A stretch of 49,984 nucleotides of DNA from NIOZ-UU13 sp964444135 (GTDB lineage: Bacteria; Planctomycetota; Phycisphaerae; Sedimentisphaerales; Anaerobacaceae). The stretch's first letter is position 1, and every line of letters starts with the position of its first letter. Shown piece by piece: positions 35,580-43,155 of the stretch. The notes below the pieces were generated by a model. That model was not told the DNA's origin. It ran no database searches and worked only from the letters and a program-made list of their open reading frames with translations. Made by a program: the position numbers and the translations under genes. The stretch lies in NCBI GenBank assembly GCA_964444135.1, contig CAYUFX010000026.1, forward strand, positions 1 to 49,984, given 5' to 3'.

Positions 35580-36779
35580 TCACTCCGACTCACCCACCGT
35601 ATCCAGCAATCTTTTTATCACCGCATCCGTGTCGAGTCCTTCGCTGGCCGCGGCAAAATTAAGAATCACCCTATGACGCAGTACCGGCAGGGCGTATTTT
35701 CGGATATCGTCGCATGAGACGTTGAAGCGCCCGTTCAAAACTACATGCGCCTTAGCTGCTAATATCAGCGACTGCCCGGCACGGGGCCCGCAGCCATAGC
35801 GTACAAACTTACTGATAAACTCAGGGGCTTCATCTGACTGCGGCCGCGTCGCGCGGCACAGTCGTGCCGAATATTGGGCCATATGTTCGCTAATCGGAAC
35901 CCGCCGAACCAAATCCTGATACCTCAGGACAGATTTAGCATCGAGGATACCGTCGAGCGGCTCTCCATCACGACCGGTGGTCGTCAACAATATTTCCTGC
36001 TCTTCCTGCAAGTTGGGATAGTCAACCTTAATAAGCAAAATAAACCGGTCTAACTGAGCTTCCGGAAGCGGATAAGTACCTTCCAACTCTATCGGATTTT
36101 GCGTTGCAAGCACTAAAAAAGGCTCAGGCAGCGCATGCGTATGGCCCGACGAGGTTACTTTACGTTCCTGCATAGCCTCCAGCAGCGCCGCCTGCGTCTT
36201 CGGCGGAGTACGATTTATTTCGTCGGCCAGGAGCACATTGGTAAAAACAGGCCCCTTCTGAAAAACAAACCGTCGCTGTCGCGTGTCAGGGTCCCTCTGA
36301 AGAATATTCGTCCCGGTAATATCGGTAGGCATCAAATCGGGCGTGAATTGAATCCGCTTAAAATCCAACAACATTGTCTGGGCCAGGCAGTGCACCATCA
36401 TAGTTTTCGCCAATCCCGGCACCCCCATCAGCAGGCAATGTCCACGGGCAAAAAACGCGGTAAGAATCTGATCCAGCACTTCCTTTTGACCAATAATGAT
36501 TTTGCCGACTTCATCGAGAACAGTATCTTTGGCCTGTGCCAGCGATTCAACTGCCTCGAGGGCATCTCTTGAACCTAAATTAGTAGTGTCCGCCAGCCGG
36601 GCTTGCGGCCTGCCCACGCTTGTTGCTGGCGGGGGCATCCCCTGCTCGACAATCCGCCCGGATGATACATCAAATTTGCACCCGCATTTGCAGCGAGCTT
36701 TCGTACCAGCCGAAAGACCGCTGACATCATACTTCCTTCCACATTCCGGACAGCTTACGGTTGACGTCTTATCTGACAT
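35580..36779 (-). CDS. MoxR-type AAA+ ATPase with zinc-ribbon extension
   Basis: Residues 1-40 form a likely zinc ribbon: CPEC at 10-13 and CKCGC at 30-34, ending KFDVSSG. Such an addition is not part of standard MoxR (about 330 residues). A linker follows, in which a palindromic element encodes PPPATSVGRPQ. The AAA+ core has Walker A GVPGLAKTM, VLLADEINRTPPKTQAALLEAM (Walker B and sensor region), and the usual C-terminal lid. Length is 399 residues. MoxR ATPases act as chaperones that insert cofactors or assemble metal/VWA complexes. GGAGGG precedes the ATG. DUF58 and VWA partners follow. Confidence 0.93.
   Translation of the reverse strand: MSDKTSTVSCPECGRKYDVSGLSAGTKARCKCGCKFDVSSGRIVEQGMPPPATSVGRPQARLADTTNLGSRDALEAVESLAQAKDTVLDEVGKIIIGQKEVLDQILTAFFARGHCLLMGVPGLAKTMMVHCLAQTMLLDFKRIQFTPDLMPTDITGTNILQRDPDTRQRRFVFQKGPVFTNVLLADEINRTPPKTQAALLEAMQERKVTSSGHTHALPEPFLVLATQNPIELEGTYPLPEAQLDRFILLIKVDYPNLQEEQEILLTTTGRDGEPLDGILDAKSVLRYQDLVRRVPISEHMAQYSARLCRATRPQSDEAPEFISKFVRYGCGPRAGQSLILAAKAHVVLNGRFNVSCDDIRKYALPVLRHRVILNFAAASEGLDTDAVIKRLLDTVGESE
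36590..36634. repeat. In-frame GC hairpin in MoxR linker
   Basis: CCGCCAGC (36590-36597) and GCTGGCGG (36625-36632) are exact reverse complements. A smaller hairpin (GCCCACGC) lies inside. On the gene strand it gives GMPPPATSVGRPQ between the zinc ribbon and the AAA+ core, close in sequence to the element at 28934-28963. Confidence 0.75.
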
Positions 36780-36794
36780 ACAATACCCTCCGCT

Positions 36795-38456
36795 CTAATG
36801 AGTCATAACGTATGTAATAATATTCAGTCCTAACTGTTTAGCATAGATTGATTCATAGCCCCTTATCAGTGGATAGTAGGCATCCAGCCAACCGGCTTCA
36901 ATATCGTAGGGACTGTAAAGGACCCTCAGGTCGCCATCGATTGTCACGCCCAGTAGGTAGGGTTGATTTTTGAGCCCAGCAACGCTGGGTTTTATGAGAC
37001 CCGCCGCTGGCGGGGGTTTATTCTTTGCCACCACGGGCGAATACCTAACTTCATTGATTGGCAAAAGACTATTATAGAGATGATGATTAGCCGAAATCGG
37101 CTCCAACTCAGCTTCAGGCAAAATCTTTACCAGCTCCCGTCGCACCGCCCTGTCGAACGTGCTCAATCCCATACCATTGTTTATTAAAAGCACCCCTCCA
37201 AAATTGAGATAACGCCGAAGAGCAGTTACCGCCTCCTCAGAGAACGAAAAATCGTCCAAACCTGTCAGGTATAGAAACGGATACGAGGAAAGGTCGTCCT
37301 TGCCGGCATCCACCGCCACGCGCTTCAGATTAACACGAACAGCGGTATATTGCCGCAGCTTCATAAGCAGTGCCGTTGCCCCTCCGGGATGCACATTCCA
37401 CGCCCCTTCATGCTTGAGCTGGGCAAAGACAAATTCATCGGTAGGTATTTTCTGGTCCGCCGAACCGAAAACTTCCGGCTGACCCTCCAAAAGTCCAACC
37501 TCTGCATAGCCTACAATATACGCCGCCAAGTTCAGCCCGAGCTGATTGGCGCTTTTTGCATCGTAATAAACCGCCTTCGGCAGCTTCTCAAGCCTTGTTG
37601 TATCACGATTCCATCCACAGCCTAATCCATATTTCGAAACCAGCACACCAATCCTGCTGCCAATATAGATACCCTCCATAAGCGGCTGATTGGTTCCCGG
37701 CTTTTTTGGATAATTTACCCTGTTCACATCCGATAACATGTGATAGAGGGGATGGTCAGCCGGAATCACGCGAAACCGAGATTCCGGAAAGGCTTCGAGG
37801 AAAACCTTCTGGGCCGAATCATAAAAGTAAGGTGACCCCGCTATCGAATCGCAGATAACCATACCACTGTTCAATACGTATTCACGCAGTGACTGAATAT
37901 GCGTCTGGCTAAGCCTCAGTGTCCTTACTCCGCTGAATAGTAAAGCTGGCAGCTTCTTCGGGTCGAAATGAAAATCGTTAAGGTTGACATTCTGCCAGTG
38001 GTATTGCAAATCCATCGACCGGCCGTTCCCCACGAACCTTTCCATATCCGTAGGGCACAAGTTCCAGTCAGCTATCTCCATCTTATCCCCGCCGGAATCG
38101 ACAAAAGAAGCCGATTCACCCCATATTACCTTGCCTACTAGGTAATCCGGCTGTGGCGGCTTCTTACGTTCGGTACGCCGCAAAGGCGTAGCCGGCAGCG
38201 GCAGCGGGGGCAGCGCTTCGGCTGCGCTCATATTCCTGCGAGGTGCCTTCGGCTTTGTTTTGTTGCCTAAATAAGTGAACCAGTCGTCTTCTTTTCCCTG
38301 GACCGGCACACACACCACAAATATCAAAACAATTAGCAGAAATCCCCTAAGCCACGATTTGAAACTAAATGCGGATATGCACTCTTCCTCCTGTTGGAAG
38401 GGGTTTTCGACTGACAGGCGTGACCGGAAGAAATCAACTGTTCTTTTCGTCTTCAT
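36795..38456 (-). CDS. Exported protein with two DUF4159 domains
   Basis: I use the ATG at 38456 (MKTKRTVDFF), with GAGGG eight bases upstream; the TTG at 38474 is an alternative. A membrane segment near residues 40-60 (WLRGFLLIVLIFVVCVPV) exports it. Two DUF4159-like repeats follow: one around LPALLFSGVRTLRLSQTHI with LREYVLNSGMVICDS, the second around YPFLYLTGLDDFSFSEEAV with LRRYLNFGGVLLINN. DUF4159 has an amidotransferase-like fold of unknown role and commonly sits in these operons. Between the second repeat and the C-terminus a hairpin pair adds PPPAAGLIKPSVAGLK. It is the first gene of the operon. Confidence 0.85.
   Translation of the reverse strand: MKTKRTVDFFRSRLSVENPFQQEEECISAFSFKSWLRGFLLIVLIFVVCVPVQGKEDDWFTYLGNKTKPKAPRRNMSAAEALPPLPLPATPLRRTERKKPPQPDYLVGKVIWGESASFVDSGGDKMEIADWNLCPTDMERFVGNGRSMDLQYHWQNVNLNDFHFDPKKLPALLFSGVRTLRLSQTHIQSLREYVLNSGMVICDSIAGSPYFYDSAQKVFLEAFPESRFRVIPADHPLYHMLSDVNRVNYPKKPGTNQPLMEGIYIGSRIGVLVSKYGLGCGWNRDTTRLEKLPKAVYYDAKSANQLGLNLAAYIVGYAEVGLLEGQPEVFGSADQKIPTDEFVFAQLKHEGAWNVHPGGATALLMKLRQYTAVRVNLKRVAVDAGKDDLSSYPFLYLTGLDDFSFSEEAVTALRRYLNFGGVLLINNGMGLSTFDRAVRRELVKILPEAELEPISANHHLYNSLLPINEVRYSPVVAKNKPPPAAGLIKPSVAGLKNQPYLLGVTIDGDLRVLYSPYDIEAGWLDAYYPLIRGYESIYAKQLGLNIITYVMTH
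36975..37014. repeat. In-frame twin hairpins in the DUF4159 gene
   Basis: CCCAGC-AAC-GCTGGG (36975-36989) is followed by CCCGCC-GCT-GGCGGG (37000-37014). They encode PPPAAGLIKPSVAGL in the gene's frame. The layout matches the pairs at 30789-30830 and 31769-31810. Confidence 0.78.
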
Positions 38457-38465
38457 CGCATTTGC

Positions 38466-38525
38466 CCTCGTCAAAAATCAGAAGTCAGAGACTGCCTTCT
38501 GTCTTCTGACCTCTGTATTCTGTCC
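38466..38525. repeat. CAGAAGTCAGA / TCTGTCTTCTG repeat, copy 2
   Basis: It contains ATCAGAAGTCAGAG, then CTTCTGTCTTCTG and TCTGTCCTCTGTC. It is the same unit as 35499-35578 and lies right at the 5' side of the DUF4159 gene. Confidence 0.65.
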
Positions 38526-38703
38526 TCTGTCAGGCCGAATAACCGAGCTTGGCCACGCTGGAACAAAATTTAAATATACACCCTCCATGCTTAATATCGC
38601 CCATTCTATTATAAACAATTTTCAAAGAAAATTCAACGCATATATGTAACAATCTGATGAAAATCAAAACTCGGATATTAGCATAGGTTATTACTAAGTT
38701 AAC

Positions 38704-38873
38704 TTTCGCACTTTTTGAATTGTGTTAAATTGGGTAATTTTAAGCTTATTAGCCATTTCACGACAATATAATTATTTTTGTAATGTTCGAGCGATTTACC
38801 GAACATGCATAAATTACCAAATTATTTGTAAGTCCTTATTTCGTAAGGGATTCTTCTAATAAAAAGTGCGAAA
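38704..38873. repeat. 170-bp AT-rich element with 13-bp terminal inverted repeats
   Basis: Arms TTTCGCACTTTTT (38704-38716) and AAAAAGTGCGAAA (38861-38873) are exact reverse complements. The inside is AT-rich with two further hairpins: ATGTTCG...CGAACAT near 38782-38805 and CCTTA...TAAGG near 38834-38848. There is no ORF inside. A small non-autonomous transposable element or a structured RNA would both fit. It lies in the 746-base gap before the Gfo/Idh/MocA genes. Confidence 0.6.
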
Positions 38874-38886
38874 CTCAACTACTAAA

Positions 38887-38955
38887 AGAGTGCCTAAAGT
38901 TCAAAGTTCTTATAACTTTAGGCACTTTATCTCACTTTAGCTCACTTTAGGCACT
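38887..38955. repeat. AGTGCCTAAAGT inverted repeat, copy 2
   Basis: AGTGCCTAAAGT is followed by its inverse CTTATAACTTTAGGCACTT (38909-38927, identical to 5053-5071) and by two CTCACTTTAG words. It lies just downstream of the 170-bp element. The rest of the gap (38956-39202) shows only a partial GTAGGGGCGAC palindrome near 39148-39178. Confidence 0.75.
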
Positions 38956-39202
38956 GAACCGATGCCGATAACAACTTCGCGTAAGAATTTCATCGGCTGA
39001 TTAATATTTCATGGTTGATATCGAATTCTCCCCTTGCATTGTCTCATTTATTTTATTATCCTCTTTACTAATTCCAGGCCTTTTTATGAAGTCAGGCACA
39101 ATAAATTTCAAATATCACGCTCATATAGTGATTAGATGAGCATATAGTAGGGGCGACGACCCACCGGTGTGCAACCGGCAGATACGAAATGAGGAGAAGA
39201 AT

Positions 39203-40552
39203 ATGAAATCACTAAATCGTCGAGACTTTATGAAAGATTCAATAAGTGCCGCTACAACACTCACCGTTTTGTCCCGGGCTAAAAGTATGGCAGCTAATAA
39301 CAAAGTTGTTCTGGGAATAATGGGGGTTGGCGGTCGAGGACGAGCCCTTTTGACAAGTCTCGTAAAAAGAACTGATATTAAGATTAAATATATCTGCGAC
39401 GCGGATACTCGAAGCTACGGGCCTGCGGCAGAGATTGTGATTGAGGGACACGACTACAGGCCCAAATTCGTGCAGGATTTTCGGAAAATGCTTGACGACC
39501 CGGAAATCGACGCAATCGTTATCGCCACTTCCGACCGCTGGCACGCCTTAGCTACAATAATGGCCTGTCAGGCCGGAAAAGATGTCTTTGTGGAAAAACC
39601 TTTGTCGCTTAGCATCTGGGACGGCAGAAAGATGGTTGAAGCTGCCCGTAAATATAACAGGGTTGTTCAGGTCGATACGCAAAGCCGCAGTGCCCCCTAT
39701 ACCGATAAGGCCCGCGAGTACATCAGCAGCGGCAAGTTAGGGGATATTCGTCTGGCTCGCGTATTCCTCATGCAGGAATCCGGTCCTATCCGTGTAGCTG
39801 ACGTGCAGCCTGTCCCGGAAGGCTTGGATTACGATTTGTGGTGCGGCCCTTCGCCTATGATGCCCTATCGTCCGGGCCGATGGTTCTGGAGGCTGTGGGA
39901 TTTCTACGTCGGTTATATTATGGCCGATATGGTTCATCAGATTGATTTGGCTCGATATCTGATTGGCAAAGAATATCCGGATACAGTATGTAACGCGGGC
40001 GGGGTTTACCATTTCGACGATGGCAGAGAACAGCCGGACACTCAATTCACAACACTTGAGTTCGACAAAATCACCATGCTCTTCGAAGCGTCTCTCTGGT
40101 CGCCCTACATGCATCGAATCGTTCACCTACAAGACAAAACCAAATTTCCCGACTGGCCCTTCAGTGCAACAAAGGTGGAAATATTAGGCACCAGAGGATT
40201 TATGTGCTTTGGCAGACACGGCGGCGGATGGCAGGTCTTCGAAGGGGACCCAAGTGTTCGCCAAAGCAAGGCGGTCGTCTCAGAGGCGGCCGTGTTAAAA
40301 TTTGGCAGTATAATCGATGAGCACTTTGAGGATTTCATAAGCTGCATCCGGACTCGAAAGAAACCCAAAGCCGACATCGAAGAAGCACACCTCTCAATGC
40401 TGTTATGTCATTTGGCCAATATCTCATATCGGGTTGGAAACCGAAAACTTAAATTTAATAGCGAAACTGAAAGCTTCGTAAACGATACCGAAGCCGACAA
40501 ATACTTAAAAGCCAATTATAGAAAACCCTGGGTCATACCCCAGAATGTATAG
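39203..40552 (+). CDS. Tat-exported Gfo/Idh/MocA oxidoreductase (paralog A)
   Basis: I use the ATG at 39203, with GAGGAG just upstream; the ATG at 39167 only adds residues before the Tat motif. The Tat signal is NRRDFMKDSISAATTL. The Rossmann motif is GIMGVGGRGRALL, and ATSDRWHALATIMACQAG and VEKPLS give the conserved NAD-binding and catalytic blocks. The C-terminal substrate domain is complete (YRKPWV end). At 449 residues it is the closest relative in the window of the gene at 41827-43155. A substrate in periplasmic glycan breakdown is inferred from family and context. Confidence 0.92.
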   Translation: MKSLNRRDFMKDSISAATTLTVLSRAKSMAANNKVVLGIMGVGGRGRALLTSLVKRTDIKIKYICDADTRSYGPAAEIVIEGHDYRPKFVQDFRKMLDDPEIDAIVIATSDRWHALATIMACQAGKDVFVEKPLSLSIWDGRKMVEAARKYNRVVQVDTQSRSAPYTDKAREYISSGKLGDIRLARVFLMQESGPIRVADVQPVPEGLDYDLWCGPSPMMPYRPGRWFWRLWDFYVGYIMADMVHQIDLARYLIGKEYPDTVCNAGGVYHFDDGREQPDTQFTTLEFDKITMLFEASLWSPYMHRIVHLQDKTKFPDWPFSATKVEILGTRGFMCFGRHGGGWQVFEGDPSVRQSKAVVSEAAVLKFGSIIDEHFEDFISCIRTRKKPKADIEEAHLSMLLCHLANISYRVGNRKLKFNSETESFVNDTEADKYLKANYRKPWVIPQNV

Positions 40553-40669
40553 GGACATAAATCAGGTCACCTTTTTTTTCGATACATCACGTTTGATTTG
40601 ACAAAGTCACGCCGGGATGGTATCATATCGTCTGATTCCATAATTGCCTTACGAAAAACTCGGAACTCA

Positions 40670-40697
40670 GTAGGGGCGGTTCGCGAACCGCCCCTAC
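40670..40697. repeat. 28-bp perfect palindrome GTAGGGGCGGTTCG
   Basis: GTAGGGGCGGTTCG is followed immediately by its reverse complement CGAACCGCCCCTAC. This is a complete palindrome 25 bases before a start codon. Similar GTAGGGGCG...CGCCCCTAC palindromes are widespread in bacterial genomes to my knowledge; a partial variant lies near 39148. It could affect translation of the next gene. The rest of the 169-base gap holds only a T8 run at 40570-40577. Confidence 0.85.
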
Positions 40698-40721
40698 TTC
40701 TGTGAAAGTCGGAGAATAAAA

Positions 40722-41816
40722 ATGGAACGGTGGAGAACAAACCAAAAACAGTCGATTCGGGTGCTTGTGGTAGTTGTTTTATGGTGTGTATTCTTATGCC
40801 ACAGCACCAGCGTATGGTCCAGGGACAAAGGTAATAAAGTTAGCAGGAATGCCTCATCAGGAACAAAAGCAAAAGGCATTATCAAAATAGCTACCATTGG
40901 GCCTCGACCATTAAATGTAGATGTCAATACTGAACCGCAAAAAGTAGTGGACAAGATGATTTCTCACTGGAAAGGCCGATTCGCTCAGGTTTTGCCTGAC
41001 CGACCCGATTTAATCGTGGTTCCGGAAGCCTGTGACCGACCGGCTGGATTCGGCCTCGACAAGCGCCTTGAATACTATCGAGTGCGTAAAGACCAGATAC
41101 AGAAATTCTTCGCCCAGGTTGCCAAGGAAAACAACTGTTATATCGTCTATTCGGCAGCCAGAGAAATTGAGGACGGCACCTGGCGCAATTCCAGCATAAT
41201 GCTCGACCGAAAGGGCAAAGTCGCAGGTATCTACAATAAGAATCATGTCGTTATTGAAGAGACCACCGAAGCAGGTATTCTTTGTGGCAGAGATGCGCCT
41301 ATCATTGATTGCGATTTTGGCCGGGTCGCGTTTGCAATATGCTTTGACCTGAATTTCAATGAGCTGCGACTAAAATATGTTAAGGCCAAACCGGACTTGT
41401 TGATTTTCTCATCGATGTATCACGGAGGCCTGATGCAGGCATATTGGGCCTATTCCTGTCGCTGCCATTTTGTAGGTGCTATTGCCGGCAGAGCTACACC
41501 CTCTGAAATTTACAATCCTTTAGGCCAGGTCATCGCCTCCAATACCAATTATTTTGATTTTACCGTTGCTGAGGTCAACCTGGACTGCCGCCTTGTCCAT
41601 CTGGACTATAACTGGGGCCGTCTCAAAGCCCTTAAGGCAAAATACGGGCCGAAAGTCAAGATTACCGACCCCGGCCGTCTCGGCTGCGTATTAGTCGCCA
41701 GCGAACATGAAACTATCAGCGCCGATGAGATGATTAAAGAATTTGAAATTGAGTTACTGGATGATTATATGGCAAGGGCATTGGCCCACCGGCACACACC
41801 GGGAAATATGGAATAA
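40722..41816 (+). CDS. Exported carbon-nitrogen hydrolase (nitrilase superfamily)
   Basis: The catalytic triad of the nitrilase superfamily is recognisable: Glu102 in VVPEACDRP, Lys173 in YNKNHVV, and Cys207 in FAICFDLNFNELR. These enzymes hydrolyse amides, nitriles or carbamoyl groups. An N-terminal hydrophobic stretch (VLVVVVLWCVFLCHSTSVW) suggests export, which is unusual for this mostly cytoplasmic family but common in planctomycete clusters. Length is 364 residues. It sits between two Gfo/Idh/MocA paralogs, the second starting ten bases after its stop. Deacetylation or deamidation of an amino sugar is a reasonable guess from context, not shown by the sequence. Confidence 0.9.
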   Translation: MERWRTNQKQSIRVLVVVVLWCVFLCHSTSVWSRDKGNKVSRNASSGTKAKGIIKIATIGPRPLNVDVNTEPQKVVDKMISHWKGRFAQVLPDRPDLIVVPEACDRPAGFGLDKRLEYYRVRKDQIQKFFAQVAKENNCYIVYSAAREIEDGTWRNSSIMLDRKGKVAGIYNKNHVVIEETTEAGILCGRDAPIIDCDFGRVAFAICFDLNFNELRLKYVKAKPDLLIFSSMYHGGLMQAYWAYSCRCHFVGAIAGRATPSEIYNPLGQVIASNTNYFDFTVAEVNLDCRLVHLDYNWGRLKALKAKYGPKVKITDPGRLGCVLVASEHETISADEMIKEFEIELLDDYMARALAHRHTPGNME

Positions 41817-41826
41817 GGAGAAAAAT

Positions 41827-43155
41827 ATGAAATCATTAAATCGTCGAGAATTTATGAAAGGTTCTATCGCCTCCGCCGCCGCATTGGCGGCATTCCCTCA
41901 AGGCAAAGTACATGGAGCGAACGAGAAGGTGATTATGGGCGTGATGGGGCTGGGTGGTCGAGGAACATATCTGGCCGAGAAATTTGCACAGCGACCGGAT
42001 GTAGAGATCGCCTATCTCTGCGACCCGAATACCAGGCGTTTCGCCCGGGCACGAGAGGCTGTGGAAGAAGCTCAGGGCAAAAGAACAAAACTCGTGCAGG
42101 ACTTCCGAAAAATCCTTGATGACCGCAACGTCGATGTCCTTGTCAATGCAACCCCCGACCACTGGCATGGGCTGGGAACTATTATGGCCTGCCAGGCCGG
42201 CAAGGATGTCTATGTCGAAAAGCCTCTTTCACACAATATCTGGGAAGGCAGAAAAATGGTCGAGGCCGCCCGCAAGTACAAGAGGGTCGTTCAGGTAGGT
42301 ATGCAATCGCGCAGCGCTGCTTACTCTAAGAAGGCCAAGCAATACATTGAATCCGGAAAGCTGGGTGATATTTACATAGTTCGCGTTTTCAACATGATGA
42401 GCCATCCTATGCAGAAAGACACTCCCAATCAGCCGGTTCCTGAGGGATTTGATTATGAGATGTGGTGCGGCCCCGCCCCGAAACTACCATATAACCCGAG
42501 TCGCCGGTGGCTGAACCAGTGGGAATACAGTTGTGGGCCGATTCCTGGTGACGCGATTCATCAGCTTGATTTGGCCCGGTATCTGCTGGACGACATTCCA
42601 TATCCGAAAACTGTCTTTCACGCCGGCGGTGTGAACGCCCTTCGAGACGGCCGGGAAACCCCCGACACCCAGTTGGCCACATTTGAATATGGCCGACTAA
42701 CTTTATTGCTCGAAGCGGCGCTGTGGACACCCTATATGAAAAAGACGCCCGTCGATGTGCGGGACTCAGACCGGTTTCCAAACTGGCCTTTCAGCAGCAC
42801 AAAGATAGAAATTTTAGGGACAAAAGGTTTCATGCATTTCAGCCGGCATGGTGGCGGCTGGCAGGCTTTCGACGCCCAGGGTGAATTGACGCATTCCGAA
42901 TACGGCCGACAGGGTGACAAAGAACATCAGGACAACTTTATTGATTGTATCCGTACCCGAAAAAAACCCATTTCCGATGTGGAAATAGGACACCAGTCTG
43001 TGTTACTGTGCCACATGGCCAATATATCGTATAGAGTAGGCAATCAAAAACTTGAGTTTGACCCCAAGACCGAATCATTTACAAACTGCGAGCAGGCCAA
43101 TAAATATTTGAAACGCACTTACCGCAAACCCTGGGTGGTCCCGGATAATGTATGA
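41827..43155 (+). CDS. Tat-exported Gfo/Idh/MocA oxidoreductase (paralog B)
   Basis: The ATG at 41827 has AAGGAG upstream and begins MKSLNRREFMKGSIAS, almost the same Tat signal as paralog A (MKSLNRRDFMKDSIS). The Rossmann motif is GVMGLGGRGTYLA. ATPDHWHGLGTIMACQAGKD and VEKPLSHN are the conserved blocks, and FSRHGGGWQAFD in the C-terminal half is also shared with paralog A. Length is 442 residues. Paralogs A and B flank the nitrilase gene, so the trio probably arose by duplication and acts as one unit. The following SUMF gene overlaps its stop by eight bases. Confidence 0.93.
   Translation: MKSLNRREFMKGSIASAAALAAFPQGKVHGANEKVIMGVMGLGGRGTYLAEKFAQRPDVEIAYLCDPNTRRFARAREAVEEAQGKRTKLVQDFRKILDDRNVDVLVNATPDHWHGLGTIMACQAGKDVYVEKPLSHNIWEGRKMVEAARKYKRVVQVGMQSRSAAYSKKAKQYIESGKLGDIYIVRVFNMMSHPMQKDTPNQPVPEGFDYEMWCGPAPKLPYNPSRRWLNQWEYSCGPIPGDAIHQLDLARYLLDDIPYPKTVFHAGGVNALRDGRETPDTQLATFEYGRLTLLLEAALWTPYMKKTPVDVRDSDRFPNWPFSSTKIEILGTKGFMHFSRHGGGWQAFDAQGELTHSEYGRQGDKEHQDNFIDCIRTRKKPISDVEIGHQSVLLCHMANISYRVGNQKLEFDPKTESFTNCEQANKYLKRTYRKPWVVPDNV

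Noticed and set aside
39121..39202. Longer start of the Gfo/Idh/MocA gene (ATG at 39167)
   Set aside because: It would place residues before the Tat motif, and the ATG at 39203 has the better GAGGAG site. The paralog at 41827 starts identically.
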